A stretch of 64,000 nt of DNA, from contig CALSTB010000001.1 of assembly GCA_943789165.1 (NCBI GenBank), positions 420,798-484,797 of the forward strand, written 5' to 3'. The stretch comes from an uncultured Bacteroidia bacterium. Its GTDB lineage: Bacteria > Bacteroidota > Bacteroidia > NS11-12g > UBA9320. Made by a program: the position numbers and the translations under genes. Of the stretch, positions 63,918-64,000 are shown piece after piece; within the stretch, counting starts at the first letter, position 1, and each line of letters starts with the position of its first letter. The notes under the pieces are model-generated. The model searched no databases, had not been told where the DNA came from, and was given only the letters and a program-made list of their open reading frames with translations.

Positions 63918-64000
63918 TCAATAAACACTTTTTCTTTTTTTAGAAATGGCTTGTCATAAAGCACACCTAAAATTTCCACATACCATAAATGTTAAATGCT
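63916..64000 (-). pseudogene. Possible C-terminal end of an upstream gene (FixH-like position)
   Basis: On the minus strand AFNIYGMWKF, then, after a one-base shift in a T-run, LGVLYDKPFLKKEKVFIE ends in TGA overlapping the next ATG (ATGA), a typical operon overlap. FixH commonly precedes TauE/SafE-type genes. The assignment rests on position and a weak pattern, and most of the gene is outside the window. Confidence 0.3.

Overview
The window reads as a chromosomal segment of a Bacteroidota bacterium, most likely Flavobacteriia or a close relative. The evidence is AT-rich DNA, TAnnTTTG-type -7 promoter boxes, many secreted proteins with type IX secretion (T9SS) C-terminal sorting domains, a CHU_C/gliding-type C-terminus, a TPP riboswitch in front of a TonB-dependent receptor, and a type II-C style CRISPR repeat.

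Layout. 1-24.3 kb is mostly ordinary: a phosphate-type porin fragment divergent from a Na/Pi cotransporter, a short Ssb, an N-acetylglucosamine-kinase-like protein, the TPP-riboswitch TonB receptor, a small cytochrome-b-like membrane protein, two giant secreted T9SS proteins, small envelope proteins, a poly-Asp protein next to rimK, an AraC regulator, and a secreted oxidative cluster (haem lipoprotein, intradiol dioxygenase, conserved secreted protein, haem plus copper monooxygenase).

24.3-30 kb and 38.4-51.4 kb are accessory DNA. They hold two IS6-family copies, two complete IS3-family copies and several IS3 fragments, tyrosine and serine recombinase remnants, a decayed II-C CRISPR locus (truncated cas1, cas2, four repeats, no cas9), a truncated PAPS-reductase-like gene, a 1.5 kb segmental duplication with divergent small genes and structured leaders, and three copies of a ~140 bp module that ends in a promoter 3-4 bases from the ATG of a small exported ORF. 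Between these lies a very large beta-helix/NHL/repeat adhesin broken by two frameshifts (30.2-38.4 kb).

51.4-58.7 kb holds a small beta-barrel protein with a 2213-residue FG-GAP/HYR-repeat T9SS protein. After a chimeric IS3 remnant and tRNA-Glu, 60.3-64 kb is core genome: GAPDH, an Nramp-like transporter, YqgE/AlgH and a TauE/SafE-family protein of the kind found beside cbb3-oxidase genes.

Working together: much of the window makes surface or exported proteins that would depend on a T9SS encoded elsewhere. Several genes are single-base frameshifted, some in homopolymers, so sequence error should be separated from real decay. No wholly novel system is proven. The best candidates are the divergent genes with a shared RNA-leader architecture (47-50.5 kb) and the repeated promoter module feeding small exported ORFs.
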